Assembly (NCBI RefSeq): GCF_018408855.1
Contig: NZ_AP024322.1
Location: 868,001 to 932,000 of the forward strand
DNA: 64,000 nt
DNA from: Caballeronia sp. NK8
GTDB lineage: Bacteria; Pseudomonadota; Gammaproteobacteria; Burkholderiales; Burkholderiaceae
Reading direction: 5' to 3'
Part shown: positions 16,253 through 22,682 of the stretch, one piece after another
Layout: each line of letters opens with the position of its first letter
How positions within the stretch are numbered: position 1 is the stretch's first letter
Position numbers and translations under genes: made by a program
Notes under the pieces: generated by a model
What the model was told of the DNA's origin: nothing
Seen by the model: the letters and a program-made list of their open reading frames with translations, nothing else
The model's database searches: none

Positions 16253-16594
16253 ATGAAGACGACTCAATTCCTGAAGGCAGCAGGCGGTATCGCATGTGTG
16301 GTGTTCGCGCTGAACGTGAGTGCGCAGACCAATTCGGCATCGTCGACGAGCGGTTCGGACACGTCGATCGGCCAGAAGGTCGACGACAGCACGATCACCA
16401 CCAAGGTCAAGGCCGAACTGCTCGGCGCAAAGAACGTCAAGTCCACGCATATCCATGTGAAGACGAAGTCGGGCATCGTCTCGCTGACGGGCACGGTGCC
16501 GTCGGCCGAGGACAAGACCGCTGCGGAAGAAGTCGTTTCGAACGTTTCGGGTGTTGCTTCCGTGAAGAATCACCTTAAAATCGCCGCCAAGTAA
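16253..16594 (+). CDS. Periplasmic BON-domain protein (OsmY-like)
   Basis: 113 residues. A cleavable signal peptide (MKTTQFLKAAGGIACVVFAL, cut after VSA) is followed by a Ser/Thr-rich linker and one BON domain (DDSTITTKVKAELLGAKNVK, then SGIVSLTGTVPSAEDKTAAE). BON domains are thought to bind phospholipid; the best-known member, OsmY, is an osmotically induced periplasmic protein with two copies. GGGAG lies upstream of the ATG. It has one of the clearest sigma-54-type promoters in the window. Confidence 0.88.
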   Translation: MKTTQFLKAAGGIACVVFALNVSAQTNSASSTSGSDTSIGQKVDDSTITTKVKAELLGAKNVKSTHIHVKTKSGIVSLTGTVPSAEDKTAAEEVVSNVSGVASVKNHLKIAAK

Positions 16595-16905
16595 TGGCAT
16601 AGTTCGTATGCCCGGCTTCGCCAAGGCGGGCCGCGGTTGAGTGCCGGCAGCACAGAACCCGCGCGGGGTTCGACGAATCGCCGTACACGGCGAGGAATCG
16701 GACGAAGCGCGGGTTCGCACATTGGGGCCCGGGTTTGGATTGTCCGGTGCTTCAGTCGCAAAGACGCTTCACGTAGTGCGTATCACCTCGCAGCACTTCG
16801 AAACTTAAAAACGAGTACGACCGTTCAGGGCGTCACTCAGACAGGCGGCTCTCGAATGCGCAGCAGCCCGGCATTCAGAGGCCCCGGCAAAAAAAGGAGC
16901 TCTTC
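16595..16905. other. Intergenic region without a supported gene
   Basis: 311 bp between the BON gene and the next small gene. It contains short GC-rich repeats (ACCCGCGCGGGGTT, GCGCGGGTT) but no clear terminator with a T-tract and no convincing promoter. Confidence 0.3.
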
Positions 16906-17139
16906 ATGAAGACGAAAAAGATGGCATTGATCGGCGCGCTCGCGCTGGCGTTCTCGACCGCGGCCTTCGCGCAGGCAGCATCCGACGCGGCCACGGCAGG
17001 CGCCGACGCTGGCGCGCACGCGAAGAAGCAGAAGGGCACCTATCTGCATCAGCAGGACAAGGCGCACAAGCTGAAGGGCGCGTCGGCAGCGGCGGCGGCT
17101 TCGGCGCTCGGCACCAACGACAAGGGCCAGCCGCAGTAA
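16906..17139 (+). CDS. Small secreted protein of unknown function
   Basis: 77 residues with a clear signal peptide (MKTKKMALIGALALAFSTAA, cleavage after FAQA). The short mature part is rich in Ala, Lys and His (HAKKQKGTYLHQQDKAHKLKG). AAGGAGC lies upstream of the ATG. I know no function for it. It lies among stress-type genes and is followed by a terminator. Confidence 0.72.
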   Translation: MKTKKMALIGALALAFSTAAFAQAASDAATAGADAGAHAKKQKGTYLHQQDKAHKLKGASAAAAASALGTNDKGQPQ

Positions 17140-17164
17140 GCGCAGCCCTCGTACGCTTGACGGA

Positions 17165-17197
17165 CAAACGGCCGCATTGCGCGGCCGTTTGCTTTTT
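17165..17197. terminator. Terminator between the secreted protein and DUF2383 genes
   Basis: CAAACGGCCGC (17165-17175) and GCGGCCGTTTG (17181-17191) form a perfect hairpin followed by CTTTTT. Convergent genes lie on both sides. Confidence 0.8.
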
Positions 17198-17238
17198 CGC
17201 GGCCCGTGGCGATTGCCGGGGCCGCCCGCATCATCGCA

Positions 17239-17691
17239 TCAGGACTTCGCGGCCGCGTACTGATCGCGCAGATCGCGGATGCGGTCGTGATTTTCCAGCA
17301 CGCCCTGGTACTGGCGCTCCACGACGGCGCGGATATCGGCGGGCAGATCCTTGTCCAGCGCCTCGCGATAGTTCTTCTTTGCGGCATCCTCGCCGCGCTC
17401 GCATTCCGTGAGGATCGCGTGATCGCTGTGGCCGGTCACGGCCGATTTCACATCGACCCAGCCGCGATGCAGCGCGCCCGCCACTGAGCCGCCGGTTTCG
17501 GGCTTGCCGCCGAGCCGCGCGACGATGTCCTGTAGTTCGCGCGCGCCTTCCGTGCACTTCTGCGCGCGATTCTGAAACAGCAGCTTGAGGCTTGGATCAC
17601 GCGTATCCTCTGCCGCCTTGAGAAAACCCTTTTCCCCGTCCTTCGAGGTTTCGACGAGATCATTGAGTACCGATACGACGTTCGTGCTCAT
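17239..17691 (-). CDS. DUF2383 / PA2169 family four-helix protein
   Basis: 150 residues, mostly helical, with the family pattern VSVLNDLVETSKDGEKGFLKAAEDT at the start and a heptad-like C-terminal helix (RQYQGVLENHDRIRDLRDQY). The family is predicted to form a ferritin-like four-helix bundle and tends to sit with stress genes; its function is not established. The start at 17691 follows a GGGAGGTG site. A candidate sigma-54 promoter lies at 17765-17779, with a ~62-base leader. Confidence 0.85.
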   Translation of the reverse strand: MSTNVVSVLNDLVETSKDGEKGFLKAAEDTRDPSLKLLFQNRAQKCTEGARELQDIVARLGGKPETGGSVAGALHRGWVDVKSAVTGHSDHAILTECERGEDAAKKNYREALDKDLPADIRAVVERQYQGVLENHDRIRDLRDQYAAAKS

Positions 17692-17764
17692 ATAACACCT
17701 CCCATTGGTTTCGACATTGTCACGGCGCACTCTCCCGGCGGGATGCGGCTCGCCGATTCATAGC

Positions 17765-17779
17765 GCACGCGGCGTGCCC
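17765..17779 (-). promoter_or_regulatory. Candidate sigma-54 promoter of the DUF2383 gene
   Basis: Minus strand: GGGCAC-GCCGC-GTGC. The -24 element matches 5 of 6, the -12 element 3 of 4, with GG-N10-GC spacing. Only 15 bp separate it from a sigma-54-like promoter facing the other way. Confidence 0.5.
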
Positions 17780-17794
17780 GCGTCATTCGATTCG

Positions 17795-17809
17795 CGGCAT
17801 ATCACTTGC
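17795..17809 (+). promoter_or_regulatory. Candidate sigma-54 promoter, divergent partner
   Basis: CGGCAT-ATCAC-TTGC: perfect -12 element, 4 of 6 in the -24 element, correct spacing. The predicted start near 17821 lies 59 bases before the GTG at 17880. Confidence 0.5.
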
Positions 17810-17879
17810 TGTCGATACGGCATTACAGCGCGCGTCCGGTTTGCGAGACGCGCGCAAGACACGGCAACAGGAGAGCGTA

Positions 17880-18116
17880 GTGAAAATCTTCAACCGGCTC
17901 GCGAATCGCGAGTCTCTGATACTGATGGCGATCGCGGCATCCGCGATCACCATGCATGTCCGGCAGCAAACGATCGACGCGCCGGCAGCGCGCGCCGAGT
18001 ATGGGCGCGTCTGCGAGCCGCACGCCGCGCAGGAGGGAAAGGCGCGCGTGCTGCCCGCCGACTGCGGTATCCGGGCGAACCTCCCGCGTCATCACGCGCG
18101 CTCGACCTGGGTCTGA
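17880..18116 (+). CDS. Small membrane-anchored protein, GTG start, unknown function
   Basis: 78 residues from a GTG start (VKIFNRLANRESLILMAIAA), with one N-terminal hydrophobic segment and a polar, Arg/His-rich tail containing three cysteines or cysteine-like positions (CEPHAAQ, PADCGIR). GTG is preferred because AGGAG stands 7 bases before it, and the only in-frame ATG (17841) lacks such a site. It has a candidate sigma-54 promoter and ends at a bidirectional terminator, both supporting a real gene. Confidence 0.5.
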   Translation: MKIFNRLANRESLILMAIAASAITMHVRQQTIDAPAARAEYGRVCEPHAAQEGKARVLPADCGIRANLPRHHARSTWV

Positions 18117-18125
18117 GACAAGAAA

Positions 18126-18150
18126 AAACGCCCGCACGAAGCGGGCGTTT
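18126..18150. terminator. Bidirectional terminator
   Basis: AAACGCCCGC (18126-18135) and GCGGGCGTTT (18141-18150) form a perfect 10-bp stem between convergent genes, with A- and T-tracts on the two sides. Confidence 0.8.
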
Positions 18151-18173
18151 GCATCGACACATCCAGCGACTCA

Positions 18174-18746
18174 TCACGCACGCGTGTGCGCGAACTCGCC
18201 CACCGGATGCGGCGGCTGCAGCGGATCGAAGTCGCTCCAGCGGCCTTGCTGCCAGCGGCCCGACGCGCGCTCGACATCCATGCCGCCCGCTTCGCGCAGC
18301 GCCGTCGCAGCCTGTTCCTGCGTTTCCGGCGATACATGCACGGCGACCAGCACGCCCGCATGGCGCGCAGGTTCTTCGGCATGCCCGGCATGGCCCGGCT
18401 TTTTCGTATGCGACATCGCGCCGACGAGCGAGCCGACATAAGCGCCGACGCCAGCCGCGATTACCGAGACGAGCAAGGGCGCATGAAAGACCGCGAAGAT
18501 CGCCGCGCCCACTACGGCGCCGGCGACCGCGCCGATCGTCACGCCCTTGCCGGCGCCCTTGGGCGCGGCGCTCGCGCCCGCATCCGTGCCGACATCGCCG
18601 CCGACCGGATAACGCGCGTGCTGGCCGCTCGGATTGACGAAAAAGAGCGTCACGTCTTCTTCGATGAAGCCGCGCGCAAAGAGCTTCTGGGCTGCCGTTT
18701 CCGCGGCGCGAAAGGTCTGAAATCGGCCCGCAATGATCAGGGACAT
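18174..18746 (-). CDS. Glycine-zipper membrane protein of unknown function
   Basis: 190 residues. The N-terminal ~60 residues form a small alpha/beta unit (IIAGRFQTFRAAETAAQKLF, then GFIEEDVTLFFV). Next comes a Gly/Ala-rich hydrophobic region (GVTIGAVAGAVVGAAIFAVF and LVSVIAAGVGAYVGSLVGAM) and a His-rich polar tail with VLVAVHVSPETQEQAATALREAG. The layout resembles general-stress-type proteins with a glycine zipper, but no defined function is known. It appears to be the last gene of the minus-strand unit starting at the promoter at 20393. Confidence 0.72.
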   Translation of the reverse strand: MSLIIAGRFQTFRAAETAAQKLFARGFIEEDVTLFFVNPSGQHARYPVGGDVGTDAGASAAPKGAGKGVTIGAVAGAVVGAAIFAVFHAPLLVSVIAAGVGAYVGSLVGAMSHTKKPGHAGHAEEPARHAGVLVAVHVSPETQEQAATALREAGGMDVERASGRWQQGRWSDFDPLQPPHPVGEFAHTRA

Positions 18747-18810
18747 GTTCCCTCCTTGTTGGCTTTGGGTGGTACAGGGACAGCTTGGCTGCGCTACGCG
18801 ACGCGTGCGC

Positions 18811-19098
18811 TCAATCCGGCTCCATGCCCGCGACGCGGAACAGGCCGCTCCTCAGTACGGCGGGCTGGCCGCCGTTGTCGTCGAGCACTTCGGCGCACAC
18901 CGCGCGGATGCGCGCCGAGCCGCGCGCGAACGCGTCGAGCAGATGTTCCTCGCGTGGCGACTCCGCCCCGAAGTGATCTTCGAGCGCTTCGGCGGTGATC
19001 GAGCATACGACCGGCTCGCCGTCGATGAGCGCGGCGAAGTGGACCGCGAGGTCGTCGCCGTCAAAAACGGGGGCTTCGTCTGCGAACGTGATGTGCAT
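18811..19098 (-). CDS. DUF1488 family protein
   Basis: 95 residues. It starts MHITFADEAPVFDGDDLAVHF and has the conserved middle (DGEPVVCSITAEALEDHFGA) seen in DUF1488 proteins, small cytoplasmic proteins of unknown function. The start at 19098 has GAGGA eight bases upstream and fits family length. A longer in-frame start at 19173 overlaps the preceding stop codon (ATGA), so a coupled 25-residue extension cannot be excluded. Third gene of the PfpI operon. Confidence 0.78.
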   Translation of the reverse strand: MHITFADEAPVFDGDDLAVHFAALIDGEPVVCSITAEALEDHFGAESPREEHLLDAFARGSARIRAVCAEVLDDNGGQPAVLRSGLFRVAGMEPD

Positions 19099-19169
19099 GG
19101 TCGAGTCCTCATAGGCGGGGCGGGAGGTCGAACGGGAGGCGGCCGCGAGCGCGGCGACATTCGCGACGC

Positions 19170-19736
19170 TCATGATGCCGCCTTCGCTTTGGCGAGCTGC
19201 TGCGCCATCTCGTAGTGATGGCTGATGATCGGAAGCGCCTTGCTCGCGGCCGCCTTCATCGCGGTGTCGTTGCCGCTTTCGCTCTCTTTCCTGAACAGTT
19301 CGACGGCCTTCTGATGCCCGCCCACGGCTACCTTTTCAATATAGGCCTTGTCGAACTCCGCGCCCTGAAGATTTTGCAGACTGCCGATCACGGCCGTATC
19401 GGCGGCGGGCGGCGTGGTGATGCCGTGGCGTTTCGCCAACACGTCGAGATTGCGCGCGAGCTTCGTGTGATCGACGATCATTCGCTGTGCGAACTCCCGC
19501 ACCTGCCGGTCGCTCGCATGGGTGAGCGCGAGCTTGCTCGCGGCGAGTTCCGTTGCGCCCGCCTGGCCGGCGTCCTGCAGGAACTGCTGATCGACGGGCG
19601 AGAGCTTCTCGCTCTGCACGGCGCTCGCGGCGCGCGCGGTCTGGGCCTGCGCGGCCGGCGCGAACGCCGCCGCGACGGCCAGCGACAAGGCGACCGCGCA
19701 GGCCGCGCGTGCATATGACATCGACAATATCGGCAT
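19170..19736 (-). CDS. DUF4142 family periplasmic protein
   Basis: 188 residues with a signal peptide cut after AQAQ. The mature part has the DUF4142 pattern: VDQQFLQDAGQAGATELAAS, FAQRMIVDHTKLARNLDVLA and a C-terminal helix with ISHHYEMAQQLA. The family is predicted to be a ferritin-like, all-helical exported domain of unknown function. GGGAG lies 9-10 bases before the ATG at 19736; a second ATG at 19721 is possible. It lies 25 bp after the PfpI gene. Confidence 0.85.
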   Translation of the reverse strand: MPILSMSYARAACAVALSLAVAAAFAPAAQAQTARAASAVQSEKLSPVDQQFLQDAGQAGATELAASKLALTHASDRQVREFAQRMIVDHTKLARNLDVLAKRHGITTPPAADTAVIGSLQNLQGAEFDKAYIEKVAVGGHQKAVELFRKESESGNDTAMKAAASKALPIISHHYEMAQQLAKAKAAS

Positions 19737-19761
19737 CTGCTTTCGCTCCCGTTCGATGAAT

Positions 19762-20313
19762 TCAGGCGGCGTGAGCCCGGCCGAGCGCCTCGATCAGCGC
19801 CTGGTTGAACGCGGGCAGATCGTCGGGTTTGCGGCTGGTGATCAGATTGCCGTCGATCTGCACTTCCTGATCGACCCACGTGCCGCCGGCGTTGCGCACG
19901 TCGTCCTGGAGACTCGGCCAGCTCGTCATCGTGCGGCCCGCGACGATGCCCGCCGAGATCGGCAGCCAGCCGCCGTGACAGATCACCGCGATGGGCTTTT
20001 TCGCCGCGTCGGCATCCTTCACGAAGCTTTGCGCTCGGGCGTCGAGGCGGATCGCATCGCCGTTGACGACGCCGCCCGGCAGCACCAGCGCGTCGTAATC
20101 GGCGGCGGTGGCGGCATCGAAGGTGACGTCGACGTTCACCTTGTCACCCTTGTCGACGTGTCTGAAGCCCTGAATCTGGCCGGGCTTCTGCGACACGATA
20201 TCCACCTGCGCGCCGGCTTCCTTCAGCGCGCGTTGCGGTTCGACGAGTTCTGCCTGCTCGAATCCGTCGACAGCGAGAATCGCGACCTTGCGGCCGTTGA
20301 GGGAAATGGCCAT
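19762..20313 (-). CDS. PfpI/DJ-1 family protein (type 1 glutamine amidotransferase-like)
   Basis: 183 residues with the DJ-1/PfpI fold. The nucleophile elbow is AVICHGG, with Cys112 and adjacent His113, and the acidic residue is near Glu20 (DGFEQAEL). Relatives such as YhbO and Bacillus GSP18 act as stress proteins proposed to repair glyoxal-modified proteins or detoxify glyoxals. It is first in a minus-strand unit of stress-type genes (DUF4142, DUF1488, glycine-zipper protein) and has a strong sigma-54-type promoter at 20379-20393. Confidence 0.88.
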   Translation of the reverse strand: MAISLNGRKVAILAVDGFEQAELVEPQRALKEAGAQVDIVSQKPGQIQGFRHVDKGDKVNVDVTFDAATAADYDALVLPGGVVNGDAIRLDARAQSFVKDADAAKKPIAVICHGGWLPISAGIVAGRTMTSWPSLQDDVRNAGGTWVDQEVQIDGNLITSRKPDDLPAFNQALIEALGRAHAA

Positions 20314-20333
20314 GAACACACTCCTTGTTGCTG

Positions 20334-20374
20334 ATTGCGAACGTTCCGCGACTGGCGGAATGCTTGCTCGCAAT
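20334..20374. repeat. Nested inverted repeats in the PfpI leader
   Basis: Outer arms ATTGCGA (20334-20340) and TCGCAAT (20368-20374) enclose inner arms TTCCGC (20344-20349) and GCGGAA (20355-20360). They lie between the sigma-54-type promoter at 20379 and the PfpI start, so they could form an RNA stem in the leader or be a protein-binding site. Confidence 0.5.
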
Positions 20375-20378
20375 TTCA

Positions 20379-20393
20379 GCAAAGGCTGTGCCC
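20379..20393 (-). promoter_or_regulatory. Sigma-54 promoter of the PfpI-DUF4142-DUF1488 unit
   Basis: Minus strand: GGGCAC-AGCCT-TTGC, with five of six -24 bases, a perfect -12 element and correct spacing. It closely resembles the otsA promoter AGGCAC-AGCTT-TTGC. The predicted start is near 20367, 54 bases before the ATG. Confidence 0.72.
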
Positions 20394-20423
20394 AGCGCGA
20401 AGAGGCGCGATGAAGAGGATGCG

Positions 20424-21791
20424 TCAGGCAGGCTCGACGCTGCGCTTGCCGGTGAGCCTCAGCACGCTGACCACGCCGGCGACCGCCGCGAACGCCGCCG
20501 CGACGGCGAGCGCGATCACCGCGCCTTGCTTCGGCGCGAGGCCGAAAATCAGCGCGACGAGCGCCGCGCCCAGCGTCTGCCCGGTGAGGCGCGCGGTGCC
20601 GAGCATGCCGCTCGCGCCGCCGCTGCGATGGCGCGGCGCGGACGCGAGCATCTGACGATTGTTGGGCGACTGGAAAAGCCCGAAGCCGAGCCCGCAGACC
20701 GCCATGCGCCAGGCGATGTCGAACGCGCCCGGATGCGCGCCGACGCTCGCGAGCAGCACCAGGCCGACGGTGAGAATGGCGAGCCCGATGCCGCCGAGCA
20801 GCCCGGCCGAATAGCGATCCGCGAGCACGCCCGCGAGCGGCGCGACGAACACGATGACGAGCGGCCACGGCGTCATCAGAAAGCCCGTCTCCACCTGGCT
20901 CATGCCGAGCGAGTCCTGCAGCAGAAACGGCAGCGAAACGAACGCGAGCATCTGCGCGCAGAACGAACACACCGACGCCGCGACCGACAGCGCGAACACC
21001 GGAATGCGCAACAGATCGACGGGCAAAAGCGGCGCGCTTTGCGTCAGTTGCCGCTTCACGAAGAAGTAGCCGATGACCGCCGTCGCGATGAGTTCGCCGA
21101 CCAGATACGGGCGGTGCTCGCCGTGCCCGAAACCATCGACCGCGACGATCGCGATGCCGAAAAACAGCGCGTTCATGATCGCGCTGATGTAGTCGTAAGG
21201 CTGCCGATGCCCCGGCGTACGCGGCATCGACTTCCAGCCGATCGCGAAGGCCGCGAGGCCGATCGGCACGTTGATCGCGAAGAGCCACGGCCAGCTCGCG
21301 ACGGCGAGCACGCCCGAGGCGACCGTCGGCCCGATCACCGACGAGATCGCGACGACCGTCGCGTTGATCGACACGCCGCGCCCGAGCTGATCCTGCGGAT
21401 AGATGATGCGAACCAGCGCCGTGTTGACACTCATGATGCCCGCCGCGCCGAAGCCCTGCACGACGCGCGCGATGGTGAGCGTGACGAGCGAGCCCGACAG
21501 CGCGCACGCGAACGACGACACCGTGAACAGCGCGAGCCCCGCCATGTACACGCGCCGGTAGCCGATGCGATCGCCCAGCGACGCGAGCGGCAGCAGCGAA
21601 ATGGTGATGGCGAGCTGATATGCGTTGACGACCCAGATGGAATCGGCGGGCGACGCGTTCAGATTGCGCGCGATGGTCGGCAGCGCGACGTTGGCGATGG
21701 CGCCGTCGAGCACCGCGAGCGTGATGCCGAGCGCGACGACGGCAATGGCCCAGTATCGCTGGGGCAGCGGCAGACCTTGATCGGAATCCAT
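20424..21791 (-). CDS. MFS drug/solute efflux transporter (DHA2-like)
   Basis: 455-residue inner-membrane transporter with 12-14 hydrophobic segments. It shows the MFS motif A variant (LASLGDRIGYRRVYMAGL), motif C-like GPTVASGVLAV and an antiporter-like VVQGFGAAGIMSV stretch. It is most like the proton-drug antiporter group that includes EmrB, QacA and SmvA. It lacks an EmrA-type partner gene, so single-component export is likely. Substrate unknown. It is probably a separate unit; its stop lies 110 bp from the PfpI gene. Confidence 0.85.
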   Translation of the reverse strand: MDSDQGLPLPQRYWAIAVVALGITLAVLDGAIANVALPTIARNLNASPADSIWVVNAYQLAITISLLPLASLGDRIGYRRVYMAGLALFTVSSFACALSGSLVTLTIARVVQGFGAAGIMSVNTALVRIIYPQDQLGRGVSINATVVAISSVIGPTVASGVLAVASWPWLFAINVPIGLAAFAIGWKSMPRTPGHRQPYDYISAIMNALFFGIAIVAVDGFGHGEHRPYLVGELIATAVIGYFFVKRQLTQSAPLLPVDLLRIPVFALSVAASVCSFCAQMLAFVSLPFLLQDSLGMSQVETGFLMTPWPLVIVFVAPLAGVLADRYSAGLLGGIGLAILTVGLVLLASVGAHPGAFDIAWRMAVCGLGFGLFQSPNNRQMLASAPRHRSGGASGMLGTARLTGQTLGAALVALIFGLAPKQGAVIALAVAAAFAAVAGVVSVLRLTGKRSVEPA

Positions 21792-21893
21792 CGATGGGCG
21801 GGAAGTGGCGGGCGGCGCATTGTAGGACGCGCCGTTTTCAAATGGCTTGTAGGGCTGCGGCGCGGCCGCAGTGGGCCGCGCCGTGCGGGGCGC

Positions 21894-22397
21894 TTACTTC
21901 AGCTCGTAGAGGCCGGTGTAGGTCGCCGAATCGATCTCGTTCAGATGCGTCATGAAGCGCGCGACCGCGTTGGTCGTGTTGACGTCGAGCGGCAGGTTTT
22001 CCGCCGACAGCGCATGAATGCGGAAGATGTAGCGATGCGGCTTGTCGCCGCGCGGCGGCGCTGCGCCACCGAAGCCGACCGTGCCGTAGTCGTTGCGAAG
22101 CTGCAGCGCGCCTTGCGGCAGCAGACTGCCGTCGGCCTTGCCGGCGTTGCGCGGCAAAGAGCGCGTGTCGGGCGGAATATTGACGACGATCCAGTGCCAG
22201 AAGCCGCTGCCCGTGGGCGCGTCCGGATCGTAGACGGTGAGCGCGAGACTGTGCGTGTCGGCGGGCGGATCTTCCCATTGCAGCGCCGGGGAAACGTTCT
22301 CGCCCGAGCCGCCGAACGCCTGCTGGTCGAACTCCTGCGCATGCGTCATGAAGCCGTTGGCCGGAAATTCATCGGACCAGATGCGGAAATCAGCCAT
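21894..22397 (-). CDS. YbhB/YbcL family (PEBP-like) protein
   Basis: 167-residue soluble protein of the phosphatidylethanolamine-binding family. Typical motifs are WEDPPADTHSLALTVYDPDAP, SGFWHWIVVNIP and the C-terminal RYIFRIHALSAENLPL. The bacterial role of these proteins is poorly defined. No signal peptide is seen, so it is cytoplasmic. The start at 22397 fits the family; the long in-frame opening upstream (to 23840) is antisense to the diguanylate cyclase gene and is not coding. Confidence 0.88.
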   Translation of the reverse strand: MADFRIWSDEFPANGFMTHAQEFDQQAFGGSGENVSPALQWEDPPADTHSLALTVYDPDAPTGSGFWHWIVVNIPPDTRSLPRNAGKADGSLLPQGALQLRNDYGTVGFGGAAPPRGDKPHRYIFRIHALSAENLPLDVNTTNAVARFMTHLNEIDSATYTGLYELK

Positions 22398-22682
22398 GAG
22401 AGTCGTGCCTCCTTCTTCTAGCGATGTGAATGGATGCGGCACAGCGCGCCGATGATGCGGACGGTGCAGCAAACGTGCCCGGGCGGAGCGCCCCGAGAGT
22501 GCGCGCGGCGCGGGCGAAGCCAATCGAGTGTAGCATCCGCCCCCGATATCCGGCATGAGCGCAAACGCCGCGCCCCGGCACAGGTGGGGCGTCGATTCGG
22601 CCCTCGAAAACTGACGCGCGCTACAATAATGAGATGAATTCCGCGACCTATTTTTGAGCCGGCGCGAGCCGAAAGGATGACC

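Noticed and set aside
20353..20367. A plus-strand sigma-54-like match TGGCGG-AATGC-TTGC
   Set aside because: It points into the antisense strand of the MFS gene with no plus-strand gene downstream. It shows that GG-N10-GC with TTGC alone can occur by chance, so weaker promoter calls here are given low confidence.
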